The notes under the pieces: model-generated | What the model saw: the letters and a program-made list of their open reading frames with translations, nothing else | What the model was told of the DNA's origin: nothing | The model's database searches: none | Program-made: the position numbers and the translations under genes | In this document: in pieces, positions 1 to 7,619 of the stretch | Layout of the letters: the number at the start of each line of letters is the position of its first letter | Position numbering within the stretch: position 1 is the stretch's first letter | From: Dethiosulfatibacter sp. | GTDB lineage: Bacteria > Bacillota_A > Clostridia > Tissierellales > Dethiosulfatibacteraceae | Length of the DNA: 49,744 nucleotides | Assembly (NCBI GenBank): GCA_019084435.1 | Contig: JAHRFV010000145.1 | Span: 1-49,744, forward strand | Reading direction: 5' to 3'

Positions 1-882
1 GGTAGTTTCATCAAAGTTTGGTTCTGTAGCATCATTTGTCGTTGCCCAACCTTCAAATGTGTAATCTGTTTTAGTTGGCGCTGTCGGTAATGCGTCTACA
101 GTTTCACCTTCTACTACTTCTTTTGTTTGTGGATCTGCTTCTGTATCTCCACTGTTTTTGTCAAAGGTTACTGTATATTTTGTGGGCTCTATTGCAACAT
201 AATAAATGTTGATTGAGTCATTTTCACCTGTTACATTAATCTGTGTTGGTTGACCAGGTGCAAGTGTGTAACCTGTAACCGAGGGATGAGCAGGTAAATC
301 CACCATGCCTATTAAAGATGTTAACATTAGCAGCGGATTAGGGTTAATACCAGGTACAGGTGTTGTAGTATCCTGAATATAGTAGTTAACAATATAGCCG
401 TTCAAAATATCCACCGATTCATCATCCACATCAAATCCACCTGCATCAGTGTCAATGCTGATAACGAATGGGCTGGTCAACTGTAAACCTGACAGATTGA
501 AGCTTGCTACCGACCAGTAGGACCCGGCTTTCTTTGGATCACCTAGATAATTGATGGGATATGCTGTCCCATTAACCACCAGATCTACGGTTTTATCCCG
601 TGCTGAATCCACATTGAATGTGGTAATAGGAGCACCATTGTAAGTTATACCGGTAACATCTTTTAGTTCGCTTTTTAGTCCTAGATATAATACGTTATCT
701 TTTATCCATATCAATCTAATTTCTGTTTGTTCATTGGTTGAAAAGCCTGATGCGTCAAGTACTGCGGAATTCGATGTGTAGATGAGTTCTGTAGTTATAT
801 TGTAACCCGCAAAGGCTGAAATGTTAGAACTCAACAGCAGTAAAATCACCAATACTAGTGCCAATATTCTTCGGTCTTTCAT
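1..882 (-). CDS. Secreted surface protein with InlB-type B-repeat (C-terminus beyond the window)
   Basis: The reading frame is open from an ATG at 882 to the left edge (294 codons), so the gene is cut by the window. A GAGGAGG ribosome binding site lies 8 bases before this ATG; another ATG at 889 is out of frame. Residues 1-24 form a signal peptide (MKDRR, a hydrophobic stretch of L/V/I, then SAFAG). The middle resembles a carbohydrate-binding or cohesin-like beta domain, which I cannot name firmly. The last visible 60 or so residues (YTVTFDKNSG through TFEGWATT) match the InlB B-repeat/Listeria-Bacteroides repeat, a module of cell-surface proteins. A cell-wall or S-layer attachment region probably lies beyond the edge. 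The exact role is unknown. Confidence 0.75.
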   Translation of the reverse strand, partial: MKDRRILALVLVILLLLSSNISAFAGYNITTELIYTSNSAVLDASGFSTNEQTEIRLIWIKDNVLYLGLKSELKDVTGITYNGAPITTFNVDSARDKTVDLVVNGTAYPINYLGDPKKAGSYWSVASFNLSGLQLTSPFVISIDTDAGGFDVDDESVDILNGYIVNYYIQDTTTPVPGINPNPLLMLTSLIGMVDLPAHPSVTGYTLAPGQPTQINVTGENDSINIYYVAIEPTKYTVTFDKNSGDTEADPQTKEVVEGETVDALPTAPTKTDYTFEGWATTNDATEPNFDETT

Positions 883-1009
883 TTTTCATTCCTCCTCATA
901 ATTATAATATCATTTTTTCATTTTTATCATTTGTTATATTAAACGTCTTAAGATCACTTCGTTGTCAATCATATACATCCCCCCATTTATTCTTTAACCA
1001 TTCAATTGG

Positions 1010-2443
1010 TTAACTTGCTCTGGATTCTTGCATGGTACTTACAAATATTGCAGATATATTTGGATCAAACTGACTTCCTGCCTTAGCTTCTATCTCTTTC
1101 AAAGCCATTTCTTCGGTCATTTTCTTCTTATATGGTCTGTCATTTATCATTGCGTCATAGGCATCGATGAGAGAAAATATTCTGACAACTCTTGGTATCT
1201 CTTCGTTTTTGAATAGTCCTGGATATCCGGAGCCATCCCAGTTCTCGTGGTGTAAAAGAATCAACTCATCAATAGCGATGGAGTCCCTTGATTCCTTGAT
1301 GATGTTATAGCCTATCTCGCTATGGCGTTTCATGTCCTCCCATTCTTCCTTGTTAAGAGATGCTGTTTTTTGTAGTATCTCTGTTGGAATGCCAACTTTC
1401 CCGATATCATGAAACTCACAAAGAAGCATGAGTTCTTTTTTTTCTATATCTGAAAGATTTAGCTTTTCTGCTATTCTCATTCCGATTGCTTTGAGTCTGT
1501 CATAATGAGCTTTAGTCTCAAATGTTATTTTTTCAAGTCTCTTTTTCAAGTAGTTAATAATTTCAAGTTTGGCTTCCTTGCCTTCTTTCAGCTTGAGGTA
1601 GTACATCCTGTTCTCAGCTAGCTTCAGAAGTTTGTTTATATCCTCTTCCGCACTTGTCTTTGTGGCTGAACCGAAACTCATACTTATATTGATAAAATCT
1701 AGTGGATTCTGTTTTAATGCGATTTTCATCCTGTCTACAATTCTTGCCACTATATCTTCATTTGTATTTGGTAGAAGAATCATAAACTCATCTCCACCGA
1801 TACGGCTGATAATATCTTCTTGTCTTGATGCCTCTTTTATGATTTCAGCGACTTTTTTTAGGGCCTTATCTCCCATCTCATGTCCAAATGCGTCATTAAT
1901 CAGCTTCAATCCATTAAGATCTCCCATGACAACGCTTAGTGGCAGCTGTCTAGCTGTATCCAATCTCAACAGTTCCTCTTCAAAGAATGCCTTATTATAT
2001 AAACCTGTCAGACTATCCTTGAAATATTTTTCTGTCTTTTTTTCGAATGCATAAAGGTTATCTTCTTTTGATTGAATGTCTTTCTTTTGTCTGTCAGCTG
2101 ATTTTTTCAAGTTGGTAATGTCAGTATAGAATAGGATAAGATAATCCCTGTCATCGCTGAATATATTGATGATATATGTTCTATCCAGCACTTCTATATA
2201 TTTCACAAACTTCCTGCTGGTACCCGGTATCATATTATAGTAGAAATCTTGAAGTCCAAATATGTCTTTGCGTTCCACTACGATTTTGGATATCTTTTCA
2301 CCAATCAGTGTTTCTGCTTTGACACCTGCCACCATCCTGAAATTTTCACTCGTGTTGACCAGAACATAATCGTTGAACTTTCCTTGGTGGTTAAAAATTG
2401 CTTTAAACTGAATAAAAAAATCAAATCTTGAAGGATATTCCAT
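1010..2443 (-). CDS. Cyclic-di-GMP protein with PAS-like, GGDEF and HD-GYP domains
   Basis: A cytoplasmic signalling protein of 477 residues. Residues about 1-115 look like a PAS-type sensor. About 143-295 is a GGDEF domain with intact GGDEF at 216-220 and the inhibitory I-site RxxD (RQED, 207-210). About 300-470 is an HD-GYP domain with HDIGK at 345-349 and HHENWDGSGYP at 398-408. GGDEF domains make cyclic-di-GMP and HD-GYP domains degrade it, so both opposing activities appear preserved. No membrane segment is seen. The start is preceded by GGGAGGG. Cyclic-di-GMP often controls type IV pili in Clostridia, and a pilus cluster lies 33 kb away, but any link is inference. Confidence 0.9.
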   Translation of the reverse strand: MEYPSRFDFFIQFKAIFNHQGKFNDYVLVNTSENFRMVAGVKAETLIGEKISKIVVERKDIFGLQDFYYNMIPGTSRKFVKYIEVLDRTYIINIFSDDRDYLILFYTDITNLKKSADRQKKDIQSKEDNLYAFEKKTEKYFKDSLTGLYNKAFFEEELLRLDTARQLPLSVVMGDLNGLKLINDAFGHEMGDKALKKVAEIIKEASRQEDIISRIGGDEFMILLPNTNEDIVARIVDRMKIALKQNPLDFINISMSFGSATKTSAEEDINKLLKLAENRMYYLKLKEGKEAKLEIINYLKKRLEKITFETKAHYDRLKAIGMRIAEKLNLSDIEKKELMLLCEFHDIGKVGIPTEILQKTASLNKEEWEDMKRHSEIGYNIIKESRDSIAIDELILLHHENWDGSGYPGLFKNEEIPRVVRIFSLIDAYDAMINDRPYKKKMTEEMALKEIEAKAGSQFDPNISAIFVSTMQESRAS

Positions 2444-2540
2444 GTTTTCACTTCCCTCCCGTTATATTTTGAGAGTGCTTATATTCATTATATAGACCAA
2501 TAATTACATTTCGATTACATAAGTGGTATTAATGACCAAA

Positions 2541-2570
2541 AAAAGAAAAAAACTGCAAATTTCTTGCAGT
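2541..2570 (-). terminator. Intrinsic terminator after the B3/B4 gene
   Basis: On the minus strand, ACTGCAA and TTGCAGT form a 7-bp stem with a 5-base loop, followed by a long T-rich run (2541-2551). It sits 18 bases beyond the stop of the gene ending at 2588 and separates it from the GGDEF/HD-GYP gene. Confidence 0.8.
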
Positions 2571-2587
2571 CATCTAAAATTAAGAAT

Positions 2588-3298
2588 TTATTGTTCTATA
2601 ATTATCTCTTGGTTTACATAATCAAGGACTAAAATCTGGTATACTCCTCCCAGGTTTTCTTCAACTAGTTCTGCCAATTCACCTAAAGCCTTCTTAAGAT
2701 CATTGACTCTGTTAGCATCTACCAACTCGATGCATAAGAAAGCATTTTTCGTTTGCTCAATCAGCATGGTCCTGACAGATTCTCGCCAATTCCAGCACCT
2801 GCAAATGGCACCCGCATCGTCTTTATAAACAATCTCATCTTTATTGGGTGGAGCGCTTTCTTCCGATCCAAGTGTAATGAACGGCTCATCTCCATTAGCT
2901 TTAGTCAGTATGATATTGCCTACAAAAGTATCTATATCCTCTCCCCCGCATGGCAAAGCATATTTGAGAGATATGGAATTATAAATATCAACAAGTGGAT
3001 TTATCGTACCAATCTGGTCTCCCTTGTGTGCTCTTTTCAATAATGCTTCAACAGAAGACCTTGCTCCTTTCTTAGTTTTGAATTTCTGAAAAGCTTCTCG
3101 CCATACTCTGATAACATCGTTGCTGCTGAAGTCTTCTTTTGGCAAGTGCTTGAGTGCTTGTTTTTCAGCATTTATTAGCATCTCCTTATACCGATTGCTA
3201 TCCTTGATAGTATTGTCTATATCTTTAAATACAATAACACCAATCTTTGCTTCAGGAAACAGTTCCCAAAAGCTGTTCTCCACAATAAATTTTTTCAT
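2588..3298 (-). CDS. Free-standing B3/B4 tRNA-binding-domain protein
   Basis: At 236 residues, this matches the stand-alone B3/B4 domain family, named after the phenylalanyl-tRNA synthetase beta-chain domain that holds the editing site. Recognisable parts are the helix with VWREAFQKFKTKKGARSS (about 65-82), NPLVDIYNSISLKYALPCGG (about 100-119) and the CRCWNWRES segment near 166-174. Proteins of this kind are thought to act on mischarged tRNA or free amino acids, but none of that is shown here. The start has AGGAGG. The gene stands alone, with its own promoter, a structured leader and a terminator. Confidence 0.8.
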   Translation of the reverse strand: MKKFIVENSFWELFPEAKIGVIVFKDIDNTIKDSNRYKEMLINAEKQALKHLPKEDFSSNDVIRVWREAFQKFKTKKGARSSVEALLKRAHKGDQIGTINPLVDIYNSISLKYALPCGGEDIDTFVGNIILTKANGDEPFITLGSEESAPPNKDEIVYKDDAGAICRCWNWRESVRTMLIEQTKNAFLCIELVDANRVNDLKKALGELAELVEENLGGVYQILVLDYVNQEIIIEQ

Positions 3299-3339
3299 GA
3301 TTTAGTTTCCTCCTGATTTAATCATAGTTGTTCAAAAAA

Positions 3340-3412
3340 GGTGCCAATAGCACTTCTTCTGCGACCTAACGAAGTACTACTGACACCCTTATACTCACCC
3401 GGTGGTAAGTAT
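3340..3412 (-). promoter_or_regulatory. Structured 5' leader with terminator-like hairpin (candidate attenuator)
   Basis: Between the predicted promoter and the B3/B4 gene the minus-strand transcript can form two hairpins. The first (3412-3391) is a 9-bp stem, ATACTTACC with GGTGAGTAT. The second (3387-3340) is a 17-bp stem with a 14-base loop and several G-U pairs, followed by six T (3339-3334), so it looks like an intrinsic terminator ahead of the coding region. I could not match it to a named riboswitch, and the GGTGGNACCGCG core of a T-box is absent. Confidence 0.55.
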
Positions 3413-3434
3413 ACGTGCTTTGAATTTATTTATT

Positions 3435-3463
3435 ATCTTACTTTAATTGGTTGATTATGTCAA
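3435..3463 (-). promoter_or_regulatory. Sigma-A-type promoter for the B3/B4 gene
   Basis: On the minus strand TTGACA (3463-3458) and TAAGAT (3440-3435) are separated by 17 bases. Transcription would start near 3428, giving a leader of about 130 bases that includes the two hairpins. Confidence 0.6.
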
Positions 3464-3483
3464 TGTTAAAAACCAAGAAATTT

Positions 3484-3492
3484 TGGTATAAT
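3484..3492 (+). promoter_or_regulatory. Extended -10 promoter of the disrupted glycosylase gene
   Basis: TGGTATAAT is an extended -10 element 36 bases before the ATG at 3528, which has a TGGAGGT ribosome binding site. The -35 region is poor. It lies back to back with the minus-strand promoter at 3435-3463. Confidence 0.5.
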
Positions 3493-3574
3493 AGATTCAA
3501 ATAATTGTTCATTTGGAGGTCATTAAAATGATTGAATTGCCAGAAGCTAGTGTATTAGCAAGTCAGGTGACATA

Positions 3575-3712
3575 CTCCCACCACTTGAAGAAGTGGGGGC
3601 TTCTCGTTCGAGTAGCCTAACGGCTACAGCACTGGTCGTAACACAAGCGCTACTGCTCGTGATTACAACCTACATAAGCGAGCTATTCCCGTGTGCCCCA
3701 CGGTTCTTTACT
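3575..3712 (-). ncRNA. Candidate omega RNA (right-end guide RNA of TnpB)
   Basis: In IS200/IS605 elements the RNA that guides TnpB comes from the tnpB 3' end and the right end, on the same strand. Here the 138 bases after the tnpB stop are non-coding and rich in short inverted repeats (for example CCGTGGGGCACACGG and GTAGCCGTTAGGCTAC) and finish in the terminal hairpin. The guide portion would be the flanking sequence beyond about 3570, inside the glycosylase remnant. Extent and expression are inferred from family knowledge. Confidence 0.45.
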
Positions 3713-4810
3713 TTATGCTGATAAGATACGCATACCTTCGTTTCTAATGTTTATACTTGCGTTATGGTCTCTATCAAGACTTAAGCCACAGTGCTCACAA
3801 TGATATGTTCGGTCTGAAAGCAATAGGCTATCTTTTCTTTGACCGCAAGAACTGCACAGTTTTGAGCTTGGAAACCATTTATCAATCTTTACAAGTTGCT
3901 TTCCTTGCTCTTTAAGCTTATAGTCAAGCATAGAGACAAATACTCCAAACGAGTTATCCGAAACACTCTTACCAAAGTCTAGCGCCTTAGACATATCTTT
4001 CATGCTTAGGTCTTCAATACACACACCATCAAATGCATTGGTTATCTGTTTTGATGTCTTGTGCAAGAAATCCTTTCGCTGATTGGCTACTTTTTCATGA
4101 AGTTTTGCAACTTTAAGTCGTTGCTTGTTTCTGTTGTTACTGCCTCTTTTACATTTTGATAGTTTCCTTTGCTCTTTTTTCAGTCTTTCAAGTGATAACC
4201 TGTAGTATCGTGGGTATTCTGCTGATATGCCATTTGATGTTATGAATAGCTCTTTCATAGAGTAATCCATTCCTACAAACTTTTCAGGTTTTTTTATCTC
4301 TATCTGCTTTTCATATTCATACAAAATGCTTGCAAAGTATTTCTCTGTCGGTGTTTTACTAATCGTTACTGATTTTAGTCTATATCCCTGGGGCACCATC
4401 CTGTGTTGTTTGATTTTAACTGCTTTAAGCTTTGGGAGTTTAAGATGACCATCATCTAACTTTATGTTTCCATTGACACAATTGGTCGTATATCTTAGAT
4501 GATTGTTTTTTCTTGATTTGAATTTCGGAAATCCAATGGATTTATCACGAAAAAAATTTCTATAGGCATTGTTTAGGTTGAGCTGCGCATTAGCAAGCGC
4601 TAAACTGTCTACTTCTTTTAGCCACTCAAATTCCTTTTTGTACTGAGCAGGCGTGTTTTTCAAGCTTTCACCTGTCGCTTGATAGTACGAAATCCGATCT
4701 GAAAGCATTTTATTATAGACAAAACGAACGCAACCAAAGGTTTTGGATAATAATAATTCTTGTTCTTTAGTTGGATATATTCTAAATTTGAATGCTATAT
4801 TTTTAAGCAT
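3713..4810 (-). CDS. tnpB: TnpB RNA-guided endonuclease
   Basis: A 365-residue TnpB with every feature of an active protein. The N-terminal part has the usual FKFRIYPTKEQ. The RuvC-like nuclease residues are D182 (GMDYSMKE), E266 (CIEDLS) and D348 (LDRDHNAS). A zinc finger lies between the last two (CSSCG at about 319-323 and CEHCG at about 338-342). TnpB cuts DNA guided by omega RNA next to a short motif and helps keep the element in place. The ATG at 4810 sits 6 bases after GGGGAGG; a GTG one codon earlier is too close to the site. There is no frameshift. Confidence 0.92.
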   Translation of the reverse strand: MLKNIAFKFRIYPTKEQELLLSKTFGCVRFVYNKMLSDRISYYQATGESLKNTPAQYKKEFEWLKEVDSLALANAQLNLNNAYRNFFRDKSIGFPKFKSRKNNHLRYTTNCVNGNIKLDDGHLKLPKLKAVKIKQHRMVPQGYRLKSVTISKTPTEKYFASILYEYEKQIEIKKPEKFVGMDYSMKELFITSNGISAEYPRYYRLSLERLKKEQRKLSKCKRGSNNRNKQRLKVAKLHEKVANQRKDFLHKTSKQITNAFDGVCIEDLSMKDMSKALDFGKSVSDNSFGVFVSMLDYKLKEQGKQLVKIDKWFPSSKLCSSCGQRKDSLLLSDRTYHCEHCGLSLDRDHNASINIRNEGMRILSA

Positions 4811-4843
4811 CACACACCTCCCCGTATATCGAATATATGTTCT

Positions 4844-4873
4844 ATTCTACCTCGTTTTATGTGCTTTTGTCAA
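4844..4873 (-). promoter_or_regulatory. Promoter of tnpB inside the element left end
   Basis: TTGACA (4873-4868) and TAGAAT (4849-4844) lie 18 bases apart on the minus strand, about 35 bases before the tnpB start. The element carries its own promoter. Confidence 0.65.
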
Positions 4874-5156
4874 TCTTTCAGATACAAAAATAACGATTCA
4901 TCGCCCACCTAAAGAGGTGGGCGACTTCTCGCTAATTATGTTAAAGACAATGTCATCAATGGGTGGAAGGGATACTGTATTTGGTCAAAGCGGTAGATAT
5001 TTAACGCGTATGAGTAAGCTACACGCTAATGAAGAGTGCCCTACTTGCGGTGACGATATCACAAAAGAAGCTTATATGGGAGGAAGCATCTACTATTGCC
5101 TTACCTGTCAAAAGTTCTAATTTTTGTATACCATCCTAGCGATATAGTCTTCATAG

Positions 5157-6239
5157 TTACAGCTCTTCTATGTAGCTTATTAAAATCTGTGCTATTCTGT
5201 TCACTTCAGCAGTTGAAGGATAATTGCTGAGGATAATCACAGTGTAGTCCTTCTCCGTATTAGCAATAAAGAGTGACCTATAGCCATTTATATTACCTGT
5301 ATGTATGTATTCGTTTTTATTGGAAATCCGCCATCCATACGCATAGGAATCGATAAATGGAGTGAGCATTTTGTCAGTGGATTTCTTGGAGATTAACAGA
5401 TTATTTCTAATAGCATCATCCCATCTGTACAAATCATCAACAGTAGAATGCATACCGCCTCCAGCATACGTAATTACTGGATTGACATTTGAAGAATAAC
5501 TTCTGCTTGCATCAATGGCTTGTTCTTCCAGTGGAACACCACTAGTATTATAACCTGTACTCGTCATCTCAAGAGGCTTGCAAATGTACTCATCAATATA
5601 CTCACCAAAAGACAGTCCACTGACCTCCTCAATGATTGCACCCAATAACATATAGCCATTATTACTATAATCAAACTTTGTACCAGGATCAAAAAGCAAA
5701 GGCTTTTCCGCTGCTACTTCTAATATTTCAGTAATAACGCTCTTATCTATTATATTATTATTCAAATCAAATAATTCACTAAAAGCTGAAAAATCTATCG
5801 GATTTGGGTCTATGCCAGAGGTATGTGTTAAAAGATGATGAATCGTTATCTTTGATGTGTTTGGGTATTTAGGAAAATACTTGTCGATAGGATCATTAAC
5901 ATTCAGTTTTTTCGATTCATGCAATTGCATGATTGCCATGGAAGTAAATGATTTAGTTAACGATCCGATCAGGTAAATAGTTTCTCTTTCATTAGGTAAG
6001 TCATTCTCTACATCTGCCATACCATAACCTTCTCCAAAATACACTATACCTTCCTTTACAACTAAAACCGAACCATTAAAATTCCGTTTGCTTAGAAACT
6101 CATCGGCTCTTTGTTGGAATGCAATGATTTCTTCCTTTGTAGAGTCATCAATTTCATCAGTCATAGCGACTTCCCCACATCCAACAAATAACACAAGTGT
6201 GATTAAAATGGAAACAATAACCTTTGTAGAACTATTCAT
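5157..6239 (-). CDS. Serine hydrolase lipoprotein, class C beta-lactamase/PBP-like
   Basis: A 360-residue protein of the beta-lactamase-related serine hydrolase family (Pfam Beta-lactamase). Residues 1-20 are a lipoprotein signal ending in LFVGC, with the lipid-bearing Cys at 21, so it should be anchored outside the membrane. The catalytic set is complete: S93-L-T-K96, Y191-S-N193 and H313-T-G315 in place of KTG. Many members are esterases, D-amino-acid peptidases or cell-wall peptidases rather than antibiotic-degrading enzymes, and HTG favours that reading. A TTAGGAGG site precedes the ATG. It follows the glycosylase remnant tail to tail and stands alone. Confidence 0.85.
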   Translation of the reverse strand: MNSSTKVIVSILITLVLFVGCGEVAMTDEIDDSTKEEIIAFQQRADEFLSKRNFNGSVLVVKEGIVYFGEGYGMADVENDLPNERETIYLIGSLTKSFTSMAIMQLHESKKLNVNDPIDKYFPKYPNTSKITIHHLLTHTSGIDPNPIDFSAFSELFDLNNNIIDKSVITEILEVAAEKPLLFDPGTKFDYSNNGYMLLGAIIEEVSGLSFGEYIDEYICKPLEMTSTGYNTSGVPLEEQAIDASRSYSSNVNPVITYAGGGMHSTVDDLYRWDDAIRNNLLISKKSTDKMLTPFIDSYAYGWRISNKNEYIHTGNINGYRSLFIANTEKDYTVIILSNYPSTAEVNRIAQILISYIEEL

Positions 6240-6395
6240 GTATGATCCTCCTAAGCATTAACTTCAATAAATATTAATTAATTATAATTCATTGCTATGT
6301 TGTATACAAGAAGTATATGTTTTTAACACGATTCGTGTCATTAATTTTGTCTATGACATTTCGCATATCAACCTTCTTCAAACTTTCAAATTCAA

Positions 6396-6424
6396 TTGAC
6401 ACCTTGTAAAATTGTCTTTACAAT
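6396..6424 (+). promoter_or_regulatory. Near-consensus promoter overlapped by an inverted repeat
   Basis: TTGACA (6396-6401), a 17-base spacer and TACAAT (6419-6424). The inverted repeat TTGTAAA (6404-6410) / TTTACAA (6417-6423) fills the spacer and most of the -10 box, a layout expected for a repressor operator. No regulator gene is adjacent. Confidence 0.6.
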
Positions 6425-6460
6425 TGGAGTAACATCTTATATGAATTAGGAGGCATACTT

Positions 6461-6880
6461 TTGCATAATTCTAATAATACACAGAAGTCGAATATGACTT
6501 TAAGAGTATTCATGAGTTCTATCGTAATAACTTTTGGTTTATATATAATGATTTTTCCTGTATTAAAGCCTATATTAGGTTTAGGTCAAATAATGGATGG
6601 TACAAAATCCTGGGTAGCTTTAGTAATATTGATTTTTCTTTTCTTGCCTAATATTATTTATAGCATTGTAGCAATCAAAACAAAAAAACTGGAATATGTA
6701 ATAATCCCAGCTTTGGCTCTTATAGGAGCAGAATACTATTTCTTTCATAATTATCAAACATGGATTGCTTCTAACGCAAACGCAGCAATCGCACTTGTAA
6801 TAATACCTATTTATCTAATGCTTATTTTAGCTATATCGTATGGTATAGCATTTGTTGTTGTGAAAATACGTAGAGTTTGA
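6461..6880 (+). CDS. Small four-helix membrane protein, unknown function
   Basis: A 139-residue protein starting at a TTG preceded by AGGAGG at a good distance. Hydrophobic stretches at about 15-37, 49-68, 75-92 and 108-134 predict four membrane helices; the ends are short and polar. I do not recognise a family and see no catalytic motif. It is the only plus-strand gene between 5.1 and 26 kb and has its own promoter with an embedded inverted repeat. It ends 5 bases from the stop of the opposing DUF2200 gene. Confidence 0.65.
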   Translation: MHNSNNTQKSNMTLRVFMSSIVITFGLYIMIFPVLKPILGLGQIMDGTKSWVALVILIFLFLPNIIYSIVAIKTKKLEYVIIPALALIGAEYYFFHNYQTWIASNANAAIALVIIPIYLMLILAISYGIAFVVVKIRRV

Positions 6881-6885
6881 AGAAG

Positions 6886-7239
6886 TTAGTCACTGCGCAA
6901 AATCTTCTCCATCTTCTTCCCTTTTGCCAGCTCATCTATCAGCTTATCCAGGTAGCGGATTTCTTTCATGATCGGTTCTTCAATATCCTCTACTCGCACG
7001 CCACAAACAACTCCCTTAATCAATGACCGTGAGGGGTTCATTTTAGGAGCTTCATTGAAAAATGTCTCAAAATCTGTCCCTTTTTCTAATTGAGACAAAA
7101 GCTCTTCTTGACTGTAGCCTGTTAACCAAAGAATAATCTCATCAACTTCTTCTTTTGTGCGACCCTTCTTTTCTGCCTTGGCAATATACATGGGATATAC
7201 TCGCGATACACTCATTGTATAAATATTATGTCTACTCAT
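6886..7239 (-). CDS. DUF2200 family protein
   Basis: A 117-residue cytoplasmic protein that matches the DUF2200 family along its length: a start like [20 protein letters not shown], then [17 protein letters not shown], then [16 protein letters not shown] and a C-terminal [19 protein letters not shown]. The function of the family is unknown; the length is normal. GGAGGAG precedes the ATG. The next upstream gene (7278-7601) ends 38 bases away on the same strand, so the two may be co-transcribed. Confidence 0.85.
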   Translation of the reverse strand: MSRHNIYTMSVSRVYPMYIAKAEKKGRTKEEVDEIILWLTGYSQEELLSQLEKGTDFETFFNEAPKMNPSRSLIKGVVCGVRVEDIEEPIMKEIRYLDKLIDELAKGKKMEKILRSD

Positions 7240-7277
7240 TTTGTTTTACTCCTCCAAATTTGAATTTTCTCTTCATA

Positions 7278-7601
7278 TTATTCAGGTCGACTGAGCCACC
7301 ATTCCAATATAACACCATAGACCACCCCAGCCAAAAAACTGACAGGATCTACAAATCCTGTAGAGCTATAAAAAGCAAAGGAAACCAATAAGCCCAATAA
7401 AGCGCCACGAATCAAAACCTTGGGTCTATTTGTAGCTATCCACGGAGCACCCACAGCTAGTCCTAAAATTACACGGTTATACCATAGTGAGAATACAAAG
7501 ACTGGTGAAGCGGTGAAACCTGATCGCACATAGGCCCCTATAACACAAACTATTCCTAGCAAAGCTCCACCTATAAGAGCTGTTTTCATTCTACTAGTCA
7601 T
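7278..7601 (-). CDS. Small membrane protein, unknown function
   Basis: A 107-residue hydrophobic protein from the ATG at 7601, which follows AGGAGGA at 6 bases; a GTG two codons earlier is too close. Three or four membrane helices are predicted (about 5-24, 34-52, 62-80, 84-100). Gly-rich helix starts such as ALIGGALLG and IRGALLGLLV repeat within it, hinting at an internal duplication. I do not recognise a family. It lies 18 bases after the racemase gene on the same strand. Confidence 0.6.
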   Translation of the reverse strand: MTSRMKTALIGGALLGIVCVIGAYVRSGFTASPVFVFSLWYNRVILGLAVGAPWIATNRPKVLIRGALLGLLVSFAFYSSTGFVDPVSFLAGVVYGVILEWWLSRPE

Positions 7602-7619
7602 GTCCACTCCTCCTGGTTA

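Larger units (their letters stand above)
3570..4939 (-). mobile_element. IS200/IS605-group element carrying only tnpB (IS1341-like)
   Basis: The element has tnpB on the minus strand and no tnpA. Both ends carry a hairpin followed by the shared string CTTCTCG: CCCACC..GTGGG at 3577-3599 (right end, after tnpB) and TCGCCCACCT/AGGTGGGCGA at 4901-4924 (left end). On the minus strand the base run just outside the left end is TTTAAC (4945-4940), the kind of target known for IS605. The right boundary near 3570 is inferred from where the glycosylase reading frame breaks. Such elements lack direct repeats, in agreement with what is seen. Movement would need a TnpA supplied elsewhere. Confidence 0.75.
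3528..5120 (+). pseudogene. Fpg/Nei-family DNA glycosylase, core missing and replaced by a TnpB element
   Basis: The family (endonuclease VIII/formamidopyrimidine-DNA glycosylase) excises oxidised bases. The start is intact: promoter, TGGAGGT site, then ATG and MIELPEASVLASQV (3528 to about 3569), including the N-terminal Pro-Glu region the enzyme uses for catalysis. The frame then runs into element sequence and stops 31 codons from the ATG. The C-terminal part resumes at about 4940 as LKTMSSMGGRDT and ends at 5120 with the zinc finger CPTCG...YYCLTCQ. Only about 14 + 60 residues of an expected 270 or so survive. About 190-200 codons are therefore absent, so this was a deletion plus insertion, not a clean insertion. 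No functional enzyme can be made. Confidence 0.85.

Noticed and set aside
994..1013. Inverted repeat TTAACCA/TGGTTAA at the end of the GGDEF gene as a terminator
   Set aside because: It overlaps the stop codon, the stem is only 7 AT-rich pairs and there is no T-run on the minus strand.
3305..3430. T-box riboswitch upstream of the B3/B4 gene
   Set aside because: The conserved GGTGGNACCGCG antiterminator core and specifier loop are absent; only a generic two-hairpin leader with a terminator is supported.
3528..3623. Short plus-strand protein made from the glycosylase start
   Set aside because: After 14 glycosylase codons it runs into IS end sequence and stops; it is a by-product of the disruption, not a gene.
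4743..5120. Plus-strand ORF of 125 codons ending in a zinc finger
   Set aside because: Its first part is antisense to tnpB and the element left end; only the last 60 codons are real, as the C-terminal remnant of the Fpg/Nei gene.
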